Assembly: GCA_037143795.1 (NCBI GenBank)
Contig: JBAWXZ010000004.1
Location: 148,417 to 212,416 of the forward strand
From: Firm-13 sp037143795
GTDB taxonomy: Bacteria; Bacillota; Clostridia; Saccharofermentanales; Saccharofermentanaceae
Direction of reading: 5' to 3'
Length of the DNA stretch: 64,000 nt
Shown here piece after piece: positions 59,730 through 64,000 of this stretch. The position numbers and the translations under genes were made by a program. The notes beneath the pieces are model-generated. The model was not told where the DNA came from. It saw nothing but the letters and a program-made list of their open reading frames with translations, and searched no databases. Position 1 is the stretch's first letter; the number at the start of each line of letters is the position of its first letter.

Positions 59730-60359
59730 CTAAGATATAAGCTGCTCTTTCAAGGCCTCTTCAAATTCCGCAAGATTTGCACAAGCTATAATTTCCGTAT
59801 TTTCTTCGAGTAGAATTTCTTCTTCTCCTTTAACCAGAACAGTAAAGGGTATTCCCATTTTCCGCAAAAGAATCAGCTGAAAATCTTTGCTTTTTCTCGA
59901 ACCCAAATATCGATCGAGCATCCTGATAACCTGTTTGGCATCTTCCAGATAAATTCCGGACAAGCGCATCAGATGATCAACCACATATATGGCAAATACA
60001 TCGTCGAATTTAAGATCAGTTTTATTGGGAAATACAGATGTATAAGCTGTAATCGCAAGTTTCGTTACGAGGTGAAGACTTTGAAAATCATTCATCGGGA
60101 TTTGAAAACTCTTAACGTTGGGAGAAAAAATCTCCTTCAGCTGTTCTGAAGAGAGTTCCCCCTTCAGCTCCTGAATTTTGCCGACGCGCGTAAGAATTCT
60201 TTCCTTCGGGAAAAATGTTTCCTGCCCCGTATGGGTCGCCTTATGGATAAACCAGGCTTCAGGAATAAGATCCATTCTTTTCCAGCGATACAGCGTCCCA
60301 TAGGATATTCTGGCAGCACGTAATAATTCCCGCTTTGAAATCAGTTCCTCATCCAACAT
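59730..60359 (-). CDS. DUF4004 (YhbD-like) MerR-type regulator
   Basis: 209 residues from the ATG at 60359 with AGAGGTG upstream. The N-terminal helix-turn-helix reads ISKRELLRAARISYGTLYRW then KRMDLIPEAWFIHKATHTGQ, the MerR-like DNA-binding domain of the DUF4004/YhbD family. The rest is helical without known ligand motif. A palindromic GTAAC-AAT-GTTAC site upstream suggests autoregulation. Function is not established. Confidence 0.8.
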   Translation of the reverse strand: MLDEELISKRELLRAARISYGTLYRWKRMDLIPEAWFIHKATHTGQETFFPKERILTRVGKIQELKGELSSEQLKEIFSPNVKSFQIPMNDFQSLHLVTKLAITAYTSVFPNKTDLKFDDVFAIYVVDHLMRLSGIYLEDAKQVIRMLDRYLGSRKSKDFQLILLRKMGIPFTVLVKGEEEILLEENTEIIACANLAEFEEALKEQLIS

Positions 60360-60429
60360 ATTGTCACCTCTTACAATAAAAAACTGCAGTATGCGAATGA
60401 ATTTACACACACTACAGTTTGATTGTACA

Positions 60430-60442
60430 GTAACAATGTTAC
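60430..60442. promoter_or_regulatory. Palindrome upstream of the DUF4004 gene
   Basis: GTAAC-AAT-GTTAC lies about 75 bases before the start of the DUF4004 gene, with looser GTAC matches on both sides. It may be the operator of this MerR-like protein. Confidence 0.4.
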
Positions 60443-60489
60443 AGGCTGTGTACGGTCATATGGCAGAATGCTTGCCACTTCGCGACAGA

Positions 60490-61242
60490 TTAATGATTTA
60501 TGAACATTTGGAATAAATAATCGCCCAAATTCATCCAATTATTGGGATCAAACAGCTGAACGAGCAGTTTTTGATCAACAACGAATGCAACAACAAACGC
60601 CAGGCAAATCAGCAGCAGGAAAATGATCCAGTAAATTAAAATCGCCCTGGAAAGGCTCCTTTTACTTTTATTTTTTCCGGCGAGTGCAAACAATAAGAGG
60701 CAGATCCAACCGATAACAGGGATATTAACAAGAAACAGATACCAGAATATGCCGGTTGTAGTAAGGGGCTTTAATTCTTTGGGGATTACGGGTTCTTTCT
60801 TTTCTGCAGGTGCCGCCGGTATCTGGACAGGCTTTGTACTGCCCGGCCTGACGGTATCAGGCATCTCATTGCCCGGCCGAACTGCTGACGGCTTAGTTGT
60901 TTCGGAATTAACGGTTTCAGTTGGATACACCGCCGCTGCTGACGGGGCAGCAGCACTGGCTGTTGAAACAAAAGTCTCCTGAGTTGCCGCCGGCGCTACA
61001 AAAGCAGATGGTTCGCTGCTGATATACGGTGAGGGCATTGTCTCAGTCAAGGGTGATGGTGTTACGAAATAGTCATTCGACTGAACCGGTACTTCAGGAG
61101 CGGCAAATTCTGAAGCGTCTTCATTGGTCACATCAGTAAAAGCATTGTCTGCCTGTACCTCTTGTGCAGGCAGCTTACTTCCGCATTGCGGACAAAAAGT
61201 GTAATCCATAAGTAGTTCTGTTGAGCATTTAGGACAAATCAT
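60490..61242 (-). CDS. Zinc-ribbon protein with C-terminal membrane region
   Basis: 250 residues from the ATG at 61242 after AAAGGAGG. The N-terminal zinc ribbon is CPKCSTELLMDYTFCPQCGS (C-x2-C...C-x2-C). A 120-residue linker rich in Pro, Ala, Thr and Val follows. Two membrane segments are at about 162-185 (GIFWYLFLVNIPVIGWICLL) and 198-220 (AILIYWIIFLLLICLAFVVA). It resembles the zinc-ribbon membrane proteins common in Clostridia whose role is unknown. It may tether a soluble ribbon to the membrane. Confidence 0.8.
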   Translation of the reverse strand: MICPKCSTELLMDYTFCPQCGSKLPAQEVQADNAFTDVTNEDASEFAAPEVPVQSNDYFVTPSPLTETMPSPYISSEPSAFVAPAATQETFVSTASAAAPSAAAVYPTETVNSETTKPSAVRPGNEMPDTVRPGSTKPVQIPAAPAEKKEPVIPKELKPLTTTGIFWYLFLVNIPVIGWICLLLFALAGKNKSKRSLSRAILIYWIIFLLLICLAFVVAFVVDQKLLVQLFDPNNWMNLGDYLFQMFINH

Positions 61243-61285
61243 TATTTGTTCCTCCTTTATCAGCAACGGGAATATTTTTTATTTA

Positions 61286-61294
61286 ATTATAGCA
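61286..61294 (-). promoter_or_regulatory. Extended -10 promoter of the zinc-ribbon gene
   Basis: TGCTATAAT on the minus strand is a perfect extended -10; no clear -35 is needed. It overlaps the palindrome AGCATATGCT (61291-61300). Confidence 0.6.
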
Positions 61295-61526
61295 TATGCT
61301 TTATCAGAAAGTAGGCTTAGCATTATGACTTGTAATTACTTTCTCAGTGTTATCGGAAATAATCATTTTATTACAGCGTACGGCATAAAAGTATACCTGC
61401 ATAACATGGACGGCACGTGAAATTGGTTTGCTTTTTACTAAAAATCAGAGTAATCTCAATTTGACATTTATTAAAAACACAAATTCAAACACCTGCTTTT
61501 TCATGTATGATTACGAGGTACACAAC

Positions 61527-62483
61527 TTGGAATTCCGAAATCCCTCACAGCGCAGGATGCGTGTAAAATTAATTTTCAATCCTACCGCAGGCGCAAACAG
61601 TGAGTCTCCCGTGCAGCTGATGGACGTGATAAAAGAAATGCAGGCATGGAAATTCATACCTGAACCATTTCTAATTGAACCTGACTGTGATCTGCCCGGT
61701 GTTGTCCGGGATGCAGTAGCGCAGGGAATTCGAATGATAGTTGTATGCGGAGGGGATGGCACGGTATCATCTGTCGCAAGGGCTGTCTTGAACACCAGCG
61801 CTGTTCTAGGCATTATCCCTCTGGGTACCCGCAACAACATTGCACTCAGCTTAGGCATTCCCAATGACATTCAGGCAGCTATTGCTCTTCTTCGTACAGG
61901 TTATCGCCGGAAAATTGATATGGGCACCGGTACATGTGAAGGAATCAGCACTCCCTTTATAGAACTCTGTTCAGTAGGATTATTTTCAACGCTGTTTTCA
62001 ACAGGTGATGACATCCAACACGGGAATATTGGAAAAATCGGGGATTTTCTGGCAACACTTACTTCAACCCCCCCTTCTGAGATACATCTTTTACTTGATA
62101 ATAAAAAGGAAATTCAAAAATCCGGACATGTCCTTCTAGTCTCCAACATGTCATATGTGGGTATCAATTTTCTAGTGGGAAGACCGGACTCTTGTTATGA
62201 CGGTTATCTGGATGTGTTATATTTTGCCGACCTTTCAAAACTGGACTTAATAAGCTATGTTCTGAAAGGTCCCGGGACCAGCAAACAGGAGGATCCCCGG
62301 ATTCAGCACTTCCGTGTGCGCAGGGCGGCTATCACCACCCGTCCTGCCATGCCTGTTATGGCGGATGGAATCGATATTGGCACAGGGTCAGTCATTATTG
62401 AAGTGCAGCGGCATGCACTGACAGTAATGGCCGCGCCGCCAATATCCAAAACATCCGTTCCTGGTAAAAACAATGAAGGATAA
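61527..62483 (+). CDS. Diacylglycerol/lipid kinase family protein
   Basis: 318 residues from a TTG at 61527 with GAGG eight bases upstream; ATG 61557 is the alternative. RVKLIFNPTAGANSE is the usual DagK opening, VVCGGDGTVSSVARAVL holds the GGDGT catalytic loop and LGTRNNIALSLGIP the second conserved motif. It would phosphorylate diacylglycerol or a similar lipid (YegS/DgkB family). It overlaps a PAP2 phosphatase by 11 bases, hinting at a lipid phosphate cycle. Confidence 0.9.
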   Translation: MEFRNPSQRRMRVKLIFNPTAGANSESPVQLMDVIKEMQAWKFIPEPFLIEPDCDLPGVVRDAVAQGIRMIVVCGGDGTVSSVARAVLNTSAVLGIIPLGTRNNIALSLGIPNDIQAAIALLRTGYRRKIDMGTGTCEGISTPFIELCSVGLFSTLFSTGDDIQHGNIGKIGDFLATLTSTPPSEIHLLLDNKKEIQKSGHVLLVSNMSYVGINFLVGRPDSCYDGYLDVLYFADLSKLDLISYVLKGPGTSKQEDPRIQHFRVRRAAITTRPAMPVMADGIDIGTGSVIIEVQRHALTVMAAPPISKTSVPGKNNEG

Positions 62484-63282
62484 AGAAAAGAAAACGATTG
62501 TTGTGTACATAGAACCTCTTGAGGAAATCAAGCTGCCCGAACTCGAAGCACATGGTGTATGGAGGAAAGCCCGGGACTGGTTCAGTCATATGCATCATAT
62601 TGTCTGGACAATATGTATTGTTGTCACTTTGATACTGGTAATGGCCTTTATGCCGGCTTATATATGGAATGCGACCTGGGCAGGCATAACCACGCATAAA
62701 TTCCTGGTATTCCTGATATTGTTCTTCAGCTTGGTTGCGGTCTCCCTTGTGTGGTCATTGGGGCAACGGATTGATGTCTTTGTATTTATGTATTTCAATA
62801 TGCGCGGGCGACGTCCGCACTGGCTTGATTGGCTGATGCTGGGGCTTACACAGCTCGGGAATTTTATTTTTGCATCGATTATTGCCTTGATTTTGTATTT
62901 CAGCGGAAACCATCTTCTTGCATATGAACTCGTGCTGGGCGGACTGACATTGTCACTGGTGGTTCAGCTCATGAAAGTACTGATTCATCGTACACGGCCA
63001 TATATCAAGCTTGAAAACATACGCATTGTCGGTTCCCGGGAGAAAGGGCGTTCATTCCCGAGCGGACATACCTGTCAGGCGTTTTTTATGGCAACACTTC
63101 TTCTGCAGTATTACCATGTACCTGTTTTTGTGTGGTTCTTACTTTATACAATAGCTGCTGTTGTGGGTGTAACAAGGATCTATGTCGGGATGCACTACCC
63201 CCGTGATGTGCTGGGCGGGGCAATTCTCGGAACGACATGGGGGCTTCTGGGCGTAATAGTTAACACTTATTTGTTCGGATAA
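62473..63282 (+). CDS. PAP2 family phosphatase
   Basis: 269 residues. Membrane segments begin at about 43 (VWTICIVVTLILVMAFMPAY). The acid phosphatase motifs are KVLIHRTRPY (C1, KxxxxxxRP), SFPSGHTCQAF (C2, PSGH) and TRIYVGMHYPRDVLGG (C3, SRxxxxxHxxxD-like). It would dephosphorylate a lipid such as phosphatidic acid or undecaprenyl diphosphate. Coupled to the lipid kinase gene. Its end overlaps the next gene, which is convergent. Confidence 0.92.
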   Translation: MKDKEKKTIVVYIEPLEEIKLPELEAHGVWRKARDWFSHMHHIVWTICIVVTLILVMAFMPAYIWNATWAGITTHKFLVFLILFFSLVAVSLVWSLGQRIDVFVFMYFNMRGRRPHWLDWLMLGLTQLGNFIFASIIALILYFSGNHLLAYELVLGGLTLSLVVQLMKVLIHRTRPYIKLENIRIVGSREKGRSFPSGHTCQAFFMATLLLQYYHVPVFVWFLLYTIAAVVGVTRIYVGMHYPRDVLGGAILGTTWGLLGVIVNTYLFG

Positions 63283-63884
63283 TCCAAATGCTTTTTGGGG
63301 GCAGCTTTCCTGCGGTCATTATGAGGGCTGACATTTGCATAGCAGCCGCTCATCTTTTGCGCCATAAAAATGAAATAACCATTCTCCTCCCATATATGAA
63401 CGCCTCCAAAAACGGAAATAAGCTTATTCTTATACCAATCTTTTCTTTTCGTAACCATATACATACGTCCGCCTATCGACAGACGGTTGAATCCTTTTTC
63501 AATAAATGTCTTAGCAACTGAAAAATCAGTATGAAACGGGGGGTTGGAAAGAATCACCGTAAAATCGCATCTTTCAATGGAGGCAAATGCATCGCCCTGA
63601 AGGATAGTTACTCCGGAAACCCCGTTCATCATTGCATTTTCAGAGGAAATTCCAACAGCAACAGGGTCAATGTCTGTCATATATACTTGACCCGGCGGAA
63701 GAATACTTGCCGCGTATATTCCGACAAGCCCATACCCGCAGCCCAGATCAAGAACAATGTCATCCTGTTGAAAATCCACATGCCCAAGCATTAACAGAGT
63801 CCCCTGATCAGGCGCTTTCGGTGAAAACAGGCGTGTATCCGTATTCAGGTATAGCTTCACGTCCATGACATTGACTTCTATCAT
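63267..63884 (-). CDS. Class I SAM methyltransferase (RsmC-like)
   Basis: 205 residues from ATG 63884 with GGAGAAG upstream. SPKAPDQGTLLMLGHVDFQQ then motif I VLDLGCGYGLVGIYAA; motif IV is FTVILSNPPFHTDFSV, the NPPF form of amino-methylating enzymes of the RsmC/small rRNA methyltransferase group. The substrate may be rRNA guanine; not certain. Its end overlaps the PAP2 gene by 16 bases. Confidence 0.85.
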   Translation of the reverse strand: MIEVNVMDVKLYLNTDTRLFSPKAPDQGTLLMLGHVDFQQDDIVLDLGCGYGLVGIYAASILPPGQVYMTDIDPVAVGISSENAMMNGVSGVTILQGDAFASIERCDFTVILSNPPFHTDFSVAKTFIEKGFNRLSIGGRMYMVTKRKDWYKNKLISVFGGVHIWEENGYFIFMAQKMSGCYANVSPHNDRRKAAPKKHLDYPNK

Positions 63885-63911
63885 TATTCTTCTCCGTTTC
63901 ACATTCTTTCG

Positions 63912-64000
63912 TCAGCAGGAAACAAAAATTCCCCAAAAGCTTACAGCCAGGGCACTGAAAAACTTCTTGGATATTTTATCCGGGGAGTTTTTTAGCGTCT
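63912..64000 (-). CDS. C-terminal end of a further gene (partial)
   Basis: The minus-strand frame ending with TGA at 63914-63912 is open to the window edge (28 codons visible), reading KNSPDKISKKFFSALAVSFW and ending GIFVSC. A basic then hydrophobic end suggests a membrane-associated tail. It lies 27 bases before the methyltransferase start, as expected for an operon neighbour. Too short to name. Confidence 0.3.
   Translation of the reverse strand, partial: TLKNSPDKISKKFFSALAVSFWGIFVSC

Overview
The window reads as a chromosome segment of a Gram-positive anaerobe of the Bacillota, most likely class Clostridia. Supporting features are a CIRCE/HrcA heat-shock operon, a Trp T-box leader, the mraZ-rsmH-ftsL-pbp-mur-fts order with a small basic protein before ftsZ, a MurE with the DNPR motif of meso-diaminopimelate ligases, and PerR with rubrerythrin and desulfoferrodoxin. 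The family and genus cannot be fixed from sequence alone. Almost all genes lie on the minus strand and are tightly packed, often with ATGA overlaps. Several starts were moved from the longest open frame to the codon with the best ribosome binding site.

Region by region. Positions 1-1825 are an AT-rich accessory segment at the 3' side of a tRNA-Leu(UAG) gene. It holds a MarR regulator with a clear palindromic operator, a small membrane protein broken by an apparent TA-repeat slip, the N-terminus of an FAD/NAD(P) oxidoreductase and a helix-turn-helix remnant. Positions 1826-8659 carry tRNA-Leu, lepA, lepB, aspS, hisS and rsmE. Next come an AIM24-family gene, a T-box-controlled trpB2 and mutY. 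Positions 12549-19156 are a CIRCE-controlled operon hrcA-grpE-clpP-dnaK-dnaJ-prmA, with clpP unusually inside it.

Positions 19312-31260 form one long run starting at an ftsZ promoter: ftsZ, nrdR, a two-component system, nth, recG, rsmD, coaD, a coiled-coil gene, an AAA ATPase plus DUF4276 (TOPRIM-like) pair, then hemW. The ATPase/DUF4276 pair is the best candidate here for a poorly described system. Positions 31334-42650 are the division and cell-wall cluster from mraZ to sbp, without mraY, murD or murC, and with a phased array of MraZ-type boxes in the leader. Positions 42698-44984 hold rodA and lgt, the latter with an 11-copy 9-bp repeat. Positions 45060-54556 are the rimP-nusA-ylxR-ylxQ-infB-rbfA-nrnA-truB-ribF translation operon.

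The right end (54650-64000) is made of short units: a P-loop orphan, mscL, ilvN-ilvC without ilvB, a perR-rbr-dfx oxidative-stress operon, an ArsR-type protein with a lysine tail, a DUF4004 regulator, a zinc-ribbon membrane protein, a lipid kinase/PAP2 pair and a methyltransferase. Together the genes cover wall synthesis and division, translation, DNA repair, protein quality control and oxygen defence. Family names rest on motifs read by eye; no database search was run.
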